From: Oceanobacillus halotolerans
GTDB lineage: Bacteria; Bacillota; Bacilli; Bacillales; Amphibacillaceae
Length of the DNA stretch: 64,000 nt
Reading direction: 5' to 3'
Assembly (NCBI RefSeq): GCF_010993955.1
Contig: NZ_WIXL01000014.1
Location: 1 to 64,000, forward strand
A model generated the notes under the pieces. The model was not told where the DNA came from. It saw only the letters and a list, made by a program, of their open reading frames with translations, and did no database searches. The position numbers and the translations under genes are program-made. This document shows, piece by piece, positions 1 through 8,923 of this stretch; the stretch's first letter is position 1, and every line of letters begins with the position of its first letter.

Positions 1-159
1 CGAGGACTTAACTATCTATTTAGTTGTTTCGTTGATACAAGACTCTTATTTAGTTTTTAGGGTATAAATTAAATACATATATTTAATTTATACTTGATTT
101 CTCCTTGAAATTGTATATACTATTTCTTGGTAAGAAAATCAAGATGATTTAAATAAAAT

Positions 160-276
<117 letters not shown>

Positions 277-358
277 TTAATTACTTTCTTTCATTCCAAT
301 AACAAGGTGAGCACAAAAGTATTAGAACATAACATAATTATATACTCATTATGACTAT

Positions 359-433
359 TCCACAGTAGCTCAGTGGTAGAGCAATCGGCTGTTAACCGAT
401 CGGTCGTAGGTTCGAATCCTACCTGTGGAGCCA
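359..433 (+). tRNA. tRNA-Asn(GTT)
   Basis: Cloverleaf with acceptor TCCACAG/CTGTGGA, anticodon loop reading GTT, T-loop GGTTCGAATCC, and encoded CCA. Confidence 0.95.
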
Positions 434-434
434 T

Positions 435-526
435 GGAGAGCTGTCCGAGTGGTCGAAGGAGCACGATTGGAAATCGTGTAGGCCGCTACCGCGGCCTCGA
501 GGGTTCGAATCCCTCGCTCTCCGCCA
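435..526 (+). tRNA. tRNA-Ser(GGA)
   Basis: 92-nt tRNA with a long variable arm, anticodon GGA, acceptor GGAGAGC/GCTCTCC and encoded CCA. It starts one base after tRNA-Asn ends. Confidence 0.95.
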
Positions 527-540
527 TCTTTTAAGTGTTT

Positions 541-615
541 GGCCCGTTGGTCAAGTGGTTAAGACACCGCCCTTTCACGGCGGTAACACGGGTTCGAATC
601 CCGTACGGGTCACCA
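541..615 (+). tRNA. tRNA-Glu(TTC)
   Basis: Acceptor GGCCCGT/ACGGGTC, anticodon TTC, encoded CCA. Confidence 0.95.
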
Positions 616-619
616 ATAT

Positions 620-695
620 GGAGGATTAGCTCAGCTGGGAGAGCACTTGCCTTACAAGCAAGGGGTCGCAGGTTCGAGCCCTGCATCCTCCACCA
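620..695 (+). tRNA. tRNA-Val(TAC)
   Basis: Acceptor GGAGGAT/ATCCTCC, anticodon TAC, encoded CCA. It follows tRNA-Glu by 4 bp. Confidence 0.95.
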
Positions 696-795
696 TTAGT
701 TATTTATAATAATTTGATAAAAATCCTTGCATCATGAAGGGAAATATCATAAAATAGTAAATGTCGCACTCACTAGTTAGCGATCTGAATTATAT

Positions 796-872
<77 letters not shown>

Positions 873-956
873 ATTTTAGTTCAATTAACAACATCGATAT
901 CATTTCCTTGCTAATTGAGGGTTAGTAATACTTGTAGAGTGCAACCAATTTATATT

Positions 957-1033
957 GGTCTGGTAGTTCAGTTGGTTAGAATGCCTGCCTGTCACGCAGG
1001 AGGTCGCGGGTTCGAGTCCCGTCCAGACCGCCA
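957..1033 (+). tRNA. tRNA-Asp(GTC)
   Basis: Acceptor GGTCTGG/CCAGACC, anticodon GTC, encoded CCA. Confidence 0.95.
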
Positions 1034-1049
1034 CTTTAAATAACTTTAC

Positions 1050-1125
<76 letters not shown>

Positions 1126-1179
1126 TTTATCGGAACGAAAAAGTGTTTTAATGAATATACTAATTTAGTAATTTTATAT

Positions 1180-1264
1180 GGAGGGGTAGCGAAGTGGCTA
1201 AACGCGGCGGACTGTAAATCCGCTCCCTCAGGGTTCGGGAGTTCGAATCTCTCCCCCTCCACCA
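1180..1264 (+). tRNA. tRNA-Tyr(GTA)
   Basis: 85-nt class II tRNA with a long variable arm, anticodon GTA, encoded CCA. Confidence 0.95.
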
Positions 1265-1274
1265 TATATTAAGT

Positions 1275-1348
1275 AGGGGTATAGTTTAATGGTAAAACGA
1301 AGGTCTCCAAAACCTTTGATGTGGGTTCGATTCCTACTACCCCTGCCA
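1275..1348 (+). tRNA. tRNA-Trp(CCA)
   Basis: Acceptor AGGGGTA/TACCCCT, anticodon CCA, encoded CCA end. Confidence 0.95.
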
Positions 1349-1359
1349 TTTTCTATTAT

Positions 1360-1436
1360 GGCGGTCGTGGCGAAGTGGTTAACGCACCGGATTGTGGCTC
1401 CGGCATTCGTGGGTTCGATCCCCACCGGTCGCCCCA
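1360..1436 (+). tRNA. tRNA-His(GTG)
   Basis: Anticodon GTG with the extra G-1 of tRNA-His, giving an 8-bp acceptor stem from 1360. CCA is encoded. Confidence 0.93.
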
Positions 1437-1448
1437 TATATTATATAT

Positions 1449-1523
1449 TGGGCTATAGCCAAGCGGTAAGGCATCGGGTTTTGATCCCGTGTATCCCAGG
1501 TTCGAATCCTGGTAGCCCAGCCA
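1449..1523 (+). tRNA. tRNA-Gln(TTG)
   Basis: Acceptor TGGGCTA/TAGCCCA, anticodon TTG, encoded CCA. Confidence 0.95.
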
Positions 1524-1527
1524 TTAC

Positions 1528-1602
1528 GCGGAAGTAGTTCAGTGGTAGAACACCACCTTGCCAAGGTGGGGGTCGCGGGTTCGAATCCCGTCTTCCGCTC
1601 CA
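1528..1602 (+). tRNA. tRNA-Gly(GCC)
   Basis: Acceptor GCGGAAG/CTTCCGC, anticodon GCC, encoded CCA. Confidence 0.95.
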
Positions 1603-1614
1603 TTTTATTTGTGC

Positions 1615-1688
<74 letters not shown>

Positions 1689-1695
1689 ACTATCT

Positions 1696-1777
1696 GCCGG
1701 TGTGGCGGAATTGGCAGACGCGCACGACTCAAAATCGTGTTCCTTCGGGAGTGTCGGTTCGACCCCGACCACCGGTA
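1696..1777 (+). tRNA. tRNA-Leu(CAA), integration target
   Basis: 82-nt class II tRNA with acceptor GCCGGTG/CACCGGT (first pair G-U), anticodon loop CTCAAAA and a long variable arm. It is the last gene of the array and the only one without an encoded CCA. Its 3' part (1725-1777) recurs at 24061-24113 and 37733-37785, so it is the apparent attachment site for the island and element that follow. Confidence 0.93.
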
Positions 1778-1814
1778 TCTTTAGATGAAAACGAGTTTAT
1801 TTTAAAAACGATAA

Positions 1815-1858
1815 AACACTCACAAATGTTGATACATCAATGTTTGTGGGTGTTTTTT
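1815..1858 (+). terminator. Rho-independent terminator after the tRNA array
   Basis: Stem ACACTCACAAA (1816-1826) pairs with TTTGTGGGTGT (1843-1853) with one G-U pair, followed by a T run. It ends transcription of the rRNA/tRNA operon. Each tRNA-Leu copy in the window has its own, different terminator, as expected if insertions swapped the downstream sequence. Confidence 0.85.
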
Positions 1859-2102
1859 GATTTCGTAGGAAAAAGGGTGGAAAAGGTAGGATTTGAATTT
1901 GTTTTGCACATTTTTTACACAATATAGTTTGATTTGCAAATGGATCAGATTGAAGTGAGAATTTCAGAATTAAAAAACCTCACAATCAAAGATATATGTT
2001 TATAGCAGTCACTTATATCGAGTTAGGATTAGACAAAAATATGGAGTTATATAGGATCTATTTATTGTTTGTCATACGTTAGTCCACGTTAATACTGCTT
2101 TT

Positions 2103-2400
2103 CAGGTAAAATCATGTTGTGGACCATAGCCAGGAGAGGAGCGCTTCATATATCCCGAAGTCGTGCTAGTGTCGTTTGGATTTTGTTACCTACCCCACAG
2201 TGTAGTGAAGCATTAGTGAAGCAGGGGACTGACACCGATAACCAGATTAATAATACTTATCCAAGTTTTTCTTGAAATTTGGCTAGTTAGCCTGCCCTAT
2301 ACTCTATATGTCTAATTGACTGGGGTATGCTTTGCGCCTCATAGTCATCCGTTATCGGAAGTCTAAAAAGGTGCAGACAGTTACAGTCCACAACCACTAA
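2103..2400 (+). ncRNA. Possible structured RNA (unidentified)
   Basis: No convincing protein is encoded here. Distant segments are complementary in a nested order: GTTGTGGAC (2116-2124) with GTCCACAAC (2386-2394), CCGATAAC (2235-2242) with GTTATCGG (2351-2358), GTGTC (2169-2173) with GACAC (2231-2235), and a CCCC/GGGG hairpin (2193-2196/2224-2227). A promoter-like TTGTCA (2069-2074), 16-bp spacer and AATACT (2091-2096) would start a transcript near 2103. A 9-bp perfect match in ~300 nt has roughly a one-in-six chance of arising randomly, so this is suggestive only. It does not resemble tmRNA, RNase P or 6S RNA. Confidence 0.35.
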
Positions 2401-2444
2401 AAATACTTGATTAATTTCATTATATATAATTCAACATTACCTCT

Positions 2445-2951
2445 CTATTCATTATAATCGCATAAGCACGATCCACAATCACACTTTATACCTTTACATT
2501 TCTTGCAAATATTATGAGTCTCCGTATTAATCGGTGCCTTACAATTATGACATCCAGTTCTCCTGTATTTAATTTTTATTTGGTCTTCTGATTTATAGTA
2601 ATCTTTGTAAGTTATATCTATCCATTGTTTTAAAATAGAATCATTGACTTCTTTCAGCACATAATCAAATAATTCTTCTTTTGGCATACTACTGACCTTA
2701 ATTTTATATTCATTTGTAGAGCCCGGATAAATATCACTAACAAACGCAAATAAACTACTCTTATTGTTAAAATACTTCTGCATAACTGTATTATTAGTTA
2801 TATGACCAATTACTTCTTCATTATGAATAATATCGTATTCATTGTTATTAGTATTTAGCTTTAGTTCTAAGTAATCTACTAAATTTAATTTTTCGGCTAC
2901 ATCTACGTTGAAGTCTCTTGTAATAATTATATAACTGTCAGATTGAGTCAT
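2445..2951 (-). CDS. Hypothetical protein with C-terminal cysteine cluster
   Basis: 168 residues, starting at an ATG (2949-2951, minus strand) behind a strong AAAGGAG site. The first ~125 residues are soluble and mixed alpha/beta without a motif I recognise. The last ~35 residues hold many cysteines (C-x2-C, C-x2-C and further C-x-C pairs), which looks like one or two small zinc ribbons. The gene lies alone and points toward the tRNA array. I cannot assign a family. A nucleic-acid- or protein-binding role is only a guess from the zinc-ribbon look. Confidence 0.65.
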   Translation of the reverse strand: MTQSDSYIIITRDFNVDVAEKLNLVDYLELKLNTNNNEYDIIHNEEVIGHITNNTVMQKYFNNKSSLFAFVSDIYPGSTNEYKIKVSSMPKEELFDYVLKEVNDSILKQWIDITYKDYYKSEDQIKIKYRRTGCHNCKAPINTETHNICKKCKGIKCDCGSCLCDYNE

Positions 2952-3163
2952 TTTACTGCTCCTTTATAATAGATTTATGTTGCACCTTAGACGATGCAAC
3001 TATTCAACCAGGAAATACCGGAAACTTCATTTTTTATGTTCTAATACATTACCATCCATAACAAATATTAAATGATTATTCAATAATTAATCAATCAATA
3101 TATTACATTAATTTTATTGTGATAGAATAATAAAAAAGATGGTTAATAAAAGGTGGTCTTGTT

Positions 3164-3373
3164 ATGGCGTTATTGAAATTAGGTCAAGATGTCTATGTTG
3201 TACATCTAATGTATGTATTAAAAGGAAAGCTAGTTAAACACCATGAAGGCAAAAGGTGGTACTTATCTGTTAAATATAGTTCCTTAAATGAATATATTCA
3301 ACCTAAAGAGTGTATAGGAGAATTTGGAAGGCATATCTTTTTATCTTTGGAAGCCGCTGCTAATGTTACGTGA
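3164..3373 (+). CDS. Small hypothetical protein, 69 aa
   Basis: ATG start with an AGGTGG site at 3151-3156. The product is a 69-residue basic soluble protein with no recognised motif. Its last 11 bases overlap the start of the next small zinc-ribbon frame (3363-3503), which suggests translational coupling. No function can be given. Confidence 0.5.
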   Translation: MALLKLGQDVYVVHLMYVLKGKLVKHHEGKRWYLSVKYSSLNEYIQPKECIGEFGRHIFLSLEAAANVT

Positions 3374-3503
3374 CAATAGTATGTACCGTGGAAAGGAAAT
3401 TCCATTATATTGTAGCAAGTGTGGCGGTGTTATAAGCGATTGGTTTGATTGTAGGGTGTTCGAGCAACCAAGTGACTATTTTAGAGTTGATACTTTGTGT
3501 TAG
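3363..3503 (+). CDS. Small zinc-ribbon protein, 46 aa
   Basis: A 46-codon frame starts at ATG 3363 inside the end of the preceding gene and stops with TAG at 3501. It contains a clear C-x2-C knuckle (CSKCGG) and two further cysteines (FDC and the final residue), as in small zinc-binding proteins of phages and islands. There is no separate strong ribosome binding site, which fits coupling to the upstream gene. Function unknown. Confidence 0.4.
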   Translation: MLRDNSMYRGKEIPLYCSKCGGVISDWFDCRVFEQPSDYFRVDTLC

Positions 3504-3875
3504 CTAAGATTTTAAGGGTTAATACTCGGGCTATTTATAGAAATCATATTTATTATTATCTCTCGATGATTCTCCTATCTTTATTTACTGAAAATTTTCT
3601 GGGTTGTAACATCCTTGATGGATCATATTAAGTTCATCAAGAATCAACCACTCTTTATTCTTATATTACTTCCTGTATGCCTGACTTCCAGTTTTGTTAT
3701 TTCGATTGTTATCGTGTTAGATTAAAAATAAATTTATTTTTCACGAGTGGTAGCCAACAATTTCTTATACTCGATCGACCATTTAAGGTAAGGGTTTCGT
3801 CTTTAAATTATGCTATCATATAATCACGCATCTAGATTATTCTTCCTAGAATTCAGTACAAAGGGAGTTTTTTAT
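3504..3875. other. Intergenic, nothing recognised
   Basis: About 370 bp of AT-rich sequence between the small zinc-ribbon gene and the glycosylase remnant. I see no convincing frame, repeat or terminator. Confidence 0.5.
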
Positions 3876-4235
3876 ATGAATAAGATGGTTCCAATAGTTG
3901 AACAAAAATTAGCTTTTTATCAAAATATTACTACCGGTGCTGATAAGTGGCTTAGTGATTATTTAAAGGCTAACAATCTACACATCCTAACTAGGTTCCT
4001 CAAAAACAAAGAACTTGTAACCAACTTCTTTAAACAAGTTTATTCCGAATTGCAACCTCGAATAGTATTGTGTGGCATTAATCCCGGAAGATATGGTGCA
4101 GGTAAAACAGGTGTGCCGTTTCTTGATTATCTTTCCCTTTCTGAGTTTTTCCAAAATATAAAAAGTACGGATCATGAACGAAGTGCTCAGTTTGTCTATA
4201 AGGTAATTCAAACCTATGGTAAGCGGGTAGAATAG
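3876..4235 (+). pseudogene. Truncated uracil-DNA-glycosylase-like (SMUG2/DUF4918-type) remnant
   Basis: The start is ATG 3876 behind an AAGGGAG site. The 119 codons contain the glycosylase motif IVLCGINPGRYGAGKTG around residues 60-76 and the downstream ERSAQFVYKV segment, both typical of SMUG1/2-like uracil-DNA glycosylases. Full-length relatives run to more than 200 residues. Here the frame stops at TAG 4233 and what follows does not continue the family, so the C-terminal half with its DNA-binding loop is lost. Such enzymes excise uracil in base-excision repair. The remnant is unlikely to be active. Confidence 0.6.
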
Positions 4236-4413
4236 ATTATAATAGGATTTCAAAGAGAATCATGGAAAGATATAATCCCTAAAAGTTTTATAAAACTAAG
4301 AAATTGTGATTAGTCCTCCGTCGTGGGCTGACCATATTAGTTAATTTACACCATATACTACCAGCAATTGAACTTAAAGAAATAATGATAATAAGTGTGA
4401 GGTGGTGGAACAA

Positions 4414-5278
4414 ATGGCGACTAAAATAGACGTTTTTGATAACGCAATTAAACAGTTAAAAAAGTAGCGTTCTGGCCTATATGGTCCGTTATCTTTTCAA
4501 GACTATTTAACAGAAAATGGTATAGAAAAATTAAGAGCTCCTGATTATATATCTGTGGATGGATGGGAAAGGTTACATTCTAGTTTGAAGAGTAATAACT
4601 GTATGGTGTTAAGATTAGGTAAATCTCCAACCGGAAAAGGTACACAATTTGCATTAGTTAAAGTAGAGGGGAAATGAAAAGATTTCTTTTTATTTGATAG
4701 GGATATTTTTAAAGAAGACCCTATTAAGTACAAACCAGGATCTAACATTGTAAATAAACTTTTGCCGTATAAAATAATACCCTCACTAACAGAAAGTTCC
4801 TTAGTAAATTTAGGTTTATCGTCAGGGTTATTAAGTGCTGCATTAAGTCTAGATACAAACAAAAGTATTTCAGCACCAGCAACTTCTAATTCAACATTTA
4901 CCTTTCATTTTAAGCCGCACTCGACTATACAAAAGGAAGTCATACATAATAATGGGCAAGTTGAGATTGATGCTTTGTTTGTCGAAAAAAGATTGGGGAA
5001 AGACATATTATTTGTTTTAGAAGCTAAAATTGACCGTAACTCTAATTCACTATCCTCATTATCAAAGCATAAGTTGCTATACCCTATCCTAGCACTAGCA
5101 CCAAATACTCCTGAACATATTGAGATTGTTCCTGTTTATCTGAAAATAAATCATAAAAAAGAAAGATTCTATACTCTATAATGTTGTGGAGTGTGAAGTA
5201 CCAGACCCTAGGAAAATAACATTGAGCTATGATGATTTAAAAGTGAAAAATTATTCAGCATATATTCTTGAAAAATAA
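4414..5278 (+). pseudogene. Decayed PD-(D/E)XK restriction-endonuclease-like gene
   Basis: One reading frame from ATG 4414 (behind GAGGTGGTGG) is broken by TAG at 4465 and TGA at 4675. It continues to 5181 and then needs a one-base shift near 5178 to read on to TAA at 5276-5278. The joined protein would be about 285 residues. It contains QVEIDALFV followed by LFVLEAK, the D...ExK pattern of PD-(D/E)XK nucleases, and it resembles uncharacterised type II restriction enzymes (DUF6997-like). No methyltransferase remains beside it. With three lesions it is dead. The family call is inference from the motif and general shape. Confidence 0.6.
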
Positions 5279-5604
5279 CGGAAATGTAGGAAGAGGTGTG
5301 AAAGTACCGTTAAAAACCCTCATATTAGCATAGGACATGATTTGTTTCTCTTTTTTTCATAAATGAAATATATTGAATTTACATTGCTATTGTAATAAGT
5401 GCTCAGATGAAATATGTGTAGCTCGCTTTGATTAGATTATATTTTGTGGATAGGTAAGAGGGACAATATTTTTTTAGTGCAAGGTATCTAAAACTTAATG
5501 ATTATAATTATTACATATTGAAAATCTCTACTTAAGCAAAAAATTCCTGTTTTATAGGTGTAAATGTAATAGTCTAGTGTGTATAATGAAAATAACAACA
5601 ATAC
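5279..5604. other. Intergenic, upstream region of the defence locus
   Basis: About 325 bp of very AT-rich sequence before the promoter of the six-gene locus. I see no gene in it. Confidence 0.5.
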
Positions 5605-5613
5605 TGGTATAAT
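5605..5613 (+). promoter_or_regulatory. Extended -10 promoter of defence unit 1
   Basis: TGGTATAAT matches the extended -10 consensus (TGnTATAAT) and lies 35 bp before the first start codon. A second TATAAT is at 5582-5587. No good -35 box is visible for either, as is usual for extended -10 promoters. The ribosome binding site AAGGGAGAG lies at 5635-5643. Confidence 0.55.
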
Positions 5614-5648
5614 CTGAATTTTTAAATAATAATTAAGGGAGAGTTTTT

Positions 5649-7337
5649 ATGAGTGAGAATCCGTTTGTTACTTATCTAGATCAATTTAATGTTTTATCAC
5701 CGAACCATGCGAAAATATATGATGAGTATACGCATGATGATTCTTCTCAAGAATATAACTTTAACTTCACCATTCCTACTAAAGTTGAACAATTTTTATT
5801 AGATGTTTTTACAAATAGTCCAAGAAGTATCATTCTAACTGGTAATGCAGGTGATGGAAAGACTAGATTATGCAGGAGGGTTCATGATGCTTTCTCAAGT
5901 GAACCACTTAAAGATTGGCCAAATGAAGGTATTGTAGAAGTTCCATTCTCTCATGGCAGAATTAGAATATTGAAAGATTTATCTGAATTAAAAGATGACA
6001 TAATTTTCCGTGAGTTATCAAGATTGCAAAATTATATAAATACTAATCATACTGAAAATACATATTATTTAATTGCAGCAAACGAAGGGAAACTTACAAA
6101 GTTTCTTTCTAGAAATAATGAATTTCAGGAATTAGGTAAGGAAGTGAAATTGCGCTTTGAATCACATCTAAATAATACAGATGATTTTAGTATTATTAAC
6201 TTATTAGATGTTACTTCCTCTGTTTATGTTGAACGTGTGTTAGAAGAGTGGAATAAAGAAGAGAATTGGACCCCATGTAATGGCTGTGCAAAAAAGAACC
6301 GTTGTGTTATATACCATAACCATATTAAGACATCGAGAAAAGATGTACAGAAAAAACTAGTTGAACAATATAGACTATTAGATTTTCTAGAAACTCATAT
6401 CACGATGCGTGAAATGTTAATTCATATTAGTTATATGCTTACTGGCGGATATACTTGCAAAGATATTCGTGATGCAGATTGGAGAGAACTTGAAGACCAG
6501 ACTAAGAAAGTTTACTATCAAAACTTTTATGGTCTTGAAGCTCATAAAGATGCTTTTAATGAAATGTATGCTTTAAAGGTATTCAAAACTTTAGATCCTG
6601 GAAATTACTCTCATTCAAGAATCGATGACTTTATTATAAATGGGGATATCTCTGGTGATTCCTCCTTAGCAAAAACACATGAAGAATTATTTAATAATGA
6701 ATTAGATTTGCAATTTGGCTTCTTTAGTAAAAGGTTAAGAATCTACCGTGATCATAATAAGGATAATTCGGACACTTTTATTTCCGAATGGATTCATAAA
6801 TTGCGAAGAAAAGTATTTTTTGAAGTGACAGATGGAGAACTAATTGATACGAATCAATTACTACCATTTGAGTATGTAAGTGAATATAGTTCTATGTTTA
6901 ATAATCAACAAAAACAAACGCATATAAAAAGGGGTTTAATTAACGGACTTAATAGAGCATTTTCTAATCGTTTAGTTAAAAATGGCAAAAGTTTATATGC
7001 GACAACAGAAAATCTTATGATCTATGATTCCTATAGGAATAAACAGGTGAAAATAGAAGAAGAGGAAGAACGTAAAGACATTGATTATATACCGTCAAGA
7101 TTTGTTTTAAATGTAGATGAAAAAAAGTTGACTTTGAATTTATCTTTATTTGAGTATTTAATTCGGTTAAACGGTGGCGGAACGCATAATATTTTACAGC
7201 AAGAAGTGGACATCCTTATTGAGACATTTAAGAATGAACTAATAAAGGATAGTGAACCTGAAGAGTATACATTGAATTTATTAAGATTGGATAAGCGTTT
7301 AGGACTATTTATAGAAGATGAAATCGATTTACCATAG
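5649..7337 (+). CDS. DptF-like P-loop ATPase (DNA-phosphorothioation-dependent restriction type)
   Basis: 562 residues from ATG 5649 with RBS AAGGGAGAG. A Walker A motif GNAGDGKT sits at residues 65-72. A zinc-knuckle-like cluster (C210, C213, C219 with H223/H225) interrupts the ATPase region. Length, position and the GNAGDGKT motif match DptF of DNA-phosphorothioation-dependent restriction systems. In those systems DptF, DptG and DptH attack DNA that lacks the sulfur modification. The gene heads a three-gene unit (10 bp gap to the next gene), and a DptH-like gene closes the unit. The DptF assignment is family-level recognition without alignment. It could also belong to a sister family used by another defence system. 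Confidence 0.65.
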   Translation: MSENPFVTYLDQFNVLSPNHAKIYDEYTHDDSSQEYNFNFTIPTKVEQFLLDVFTNSPRSIILTGNAGDGKTRLCRRVHDAFSSEPLKDWPNEGIVEVPFSHGRIRILKDLSELKDDIIFRELSRLQNYINTNHTENTYYLIAANEGKLTKFLSRNNEFQELGKEVKLRFESHLNNTDDFSIINLLDVTSSVYVERVLEEWNKEENWTPCNGCAKKNRCVIYHNHIKTSRKDVQKKLVEQYRLLDFLETHITMREMLIHISYMLTGGYTCKDIRDADWRELEDQTKKVYYQNFYGLEAHKDAFNEMYALKVFKTLDPGNYSHSRIDDFIINGDISGDSSLAKTHEELFNNELDLQFGFFSKRLRIYRDHNKDNSDTFISEWIHKLRRKVFFEVTDGELIDTNQLLPFEYVSEYSSMFNNQQKQTHIKRGLINGLNRAFSNRLVKNGKSLYATTENLMIYDSYRNKQVKIEEEEERKDIDYIPSRFVLNVDEKKLTLNLSLFEYLIRLNGGGTHNILQQEVDILIETFKNELIKDSEPEEYTLNLLRLDKRLGLFIEDEIDLP

Positions 7338-7347
7338 GGGGATAAAA

Positions 7348-8919
7348 ATGGCGAAAAAGGCTACAGAAAATAATGTTGAAAAGTTTTCCTCGCAGCTTTC
7401 GGCAAAAATATGGGGACATCGTTTTACTGATGGCCAAAGAGGTCCTGAATATGTTCTAGAATTCTTAAATGTATTAGTAGGAGCTGATTATAATTTAGGA
7501 TCTGAAAAGTACTTAAGAAATAAGTCACTAGGTTTACGTAGGTTCATTTTTGAGGGAGTTAAGGAAGGTAGTAAAAGAAGTATAGTTAAATTAGAGACTG
7601 ATGAAAGACAAAAGCTAATCGAAACTATACAAGATGAAAATAGTCTAGATGCAATTCAAGAATTCTTGAGAAATCTTGAAGTACCCTTATATGATGGGAG
7701 AGGGAAAGCTGCAGATCGGTCTTGGTATGCTAGAACATTGTATCCACTACACGAAGCATTGTTATATTTTGAAGTGAGAAAAAAAGGCGATGATACGGCA
7801 TACGAAAGAAATTTCTTTGCACGTGGTGGCGAATTATATTTTTTGATGCTTTACTATGGGACAGAAAAAAACTTAGAAACTAGAGAAAAGATAGAAAGAA
7901 GGTTTCGAAAGTTACTCACAAAAAATGTCCCTATTGAAAAAATAGTGACTTCTATAAATGAAGCATTAGATTATAATAGCACAATAACTTCAGAAAGACC
8001 TGCTTATTTGTATCAAACTGAAGAGGCAAAGGGTGAAACACCTTATTTACCAGTATTAGACCACCCCTTTTATAAACAATTTGCAGAGGAGTTAGCAACT
8101 TTAATTGATAACGACATTGATATTTATGAATTATTTCCTTTACTAACGAGCCTTATTACATTCCAATTAATGAGATACATGTATGATCGCGCAAAGGTTT
8201 CGAATGAACAGAAAATCGATTTCTTCTTTGATTGTATTGATGGACAAGAACAACAAATTTTAAAGTTGGCTTCTAGCTCATTCCAAAAAAATGATTTGCT
8301 TATTAAAGATAAATTTGAAAAATCATTTAAAAGTAATTTTGAGGAAAAATTGAGTGATATAAACGATATTGAAGAAGAACTGACAAAGTGGAAGGAGAAA
8401 CCTCACGATTTTTTATCACTAATGGGATTAACTAGGCTACAGAGCAGGAAAAAAACCGTAGAAAGAGCATTACAACAATGCAATAGCCAAGAGGATATAA
8501 GAGGTAAGCTATATAATACGGTTAAAGATGTTGTATCGGATCAACTTAAAAGACACCAATTAAGTATCATTAAAATACTTGTTAGAGATGGTGGTTTAGG
8601 TGGATATAGAACCGGAACAAAATATCGTTATTTTATGTCGGATAATTTCCTGCAAACACTGGTCTATATTAATGTAGGACCAGGTGAAACGAAAGAATTT
8701 AGCGATTTTCTAGAAAGTTTGTATCAAAAGTATAATATTATAATCGGTGAAAAGGCTGCTCGTGACAACGGCCTTTACGAAAAGTCAAGTATAAATATCA
8801 GTTATTATCAAAAAAATGAACAAGCGTTAAGAGAGAAGCTCAAGAAAAATGGACTTTTAATCGAATATTCAGATGCAACCGCAATGATTAGAAATCCTTA
8901 CGGTGCTTCGGAGGTGTAA
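7348..8919 (+). CDS. Unrecognised defence protein in the DptG position
   Basis: 523 residues from ATG 7348, chosen over an in-frame ATG at 7318 because AGGGGG at 7336-7341 sits 6 bp before it and because 7318 lies inside the previous gene. The protein is helical and charged, with no Walker motif, membrane segment, nuclease signature or cysteine cluster that I can see. By order (F, this gene, H) it occupies the place of DptG, but I do not recognise DptG in it. The next gene starts 4 bp after its stop, so the three products are probably made in fixed ratio and act as a complex. Confidence 0.6.
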   Translation: MAKKATENNVEKFSSQLSAKIWGHRFTDGQRGPEYVLEFLNVLVGADYNLGSEKYLRNKSLGLRRFIFEGVKEGSKRSIVKLETDERQKLIETIQDENSLDAIQEFLRNLEVPLYDGRGKAADRSWYARTLYPLHEALLYFEVRKKGDDTAYERNFFARGGELYFLMLYYGTEKNLETREKIERRFRKLLTKNVPIEKIVTSINEALDYNSTITSERPAYLYQTEEAKGETPYLPVLDHPFYKQFAEELATLIDNDIDIYELFPLLTSLITFQLMRYMYDRAKVSNEQKIDFFFDCIDGQEQQILKLASSSFQKNDLLIKDKFEKSFKSNFEEKLSDINDIEEELTKWKEKPHDFLSLMGLTRLQSRKKTVERALQQCNSQEDIRGKLYNTVKDVVSDQLKRHQLSIIKILVRDGGLGGYRTGTKYRYFMSDNFLQTLVYINVGPGETKEFSDFLESLYQKYNIIIGEKAARDNGLYEKSSINISYYQKNEQALREKLKKNGLLIEYSDATAMIRNPYGASEV

Positions 8920-8923
8920 TGCT

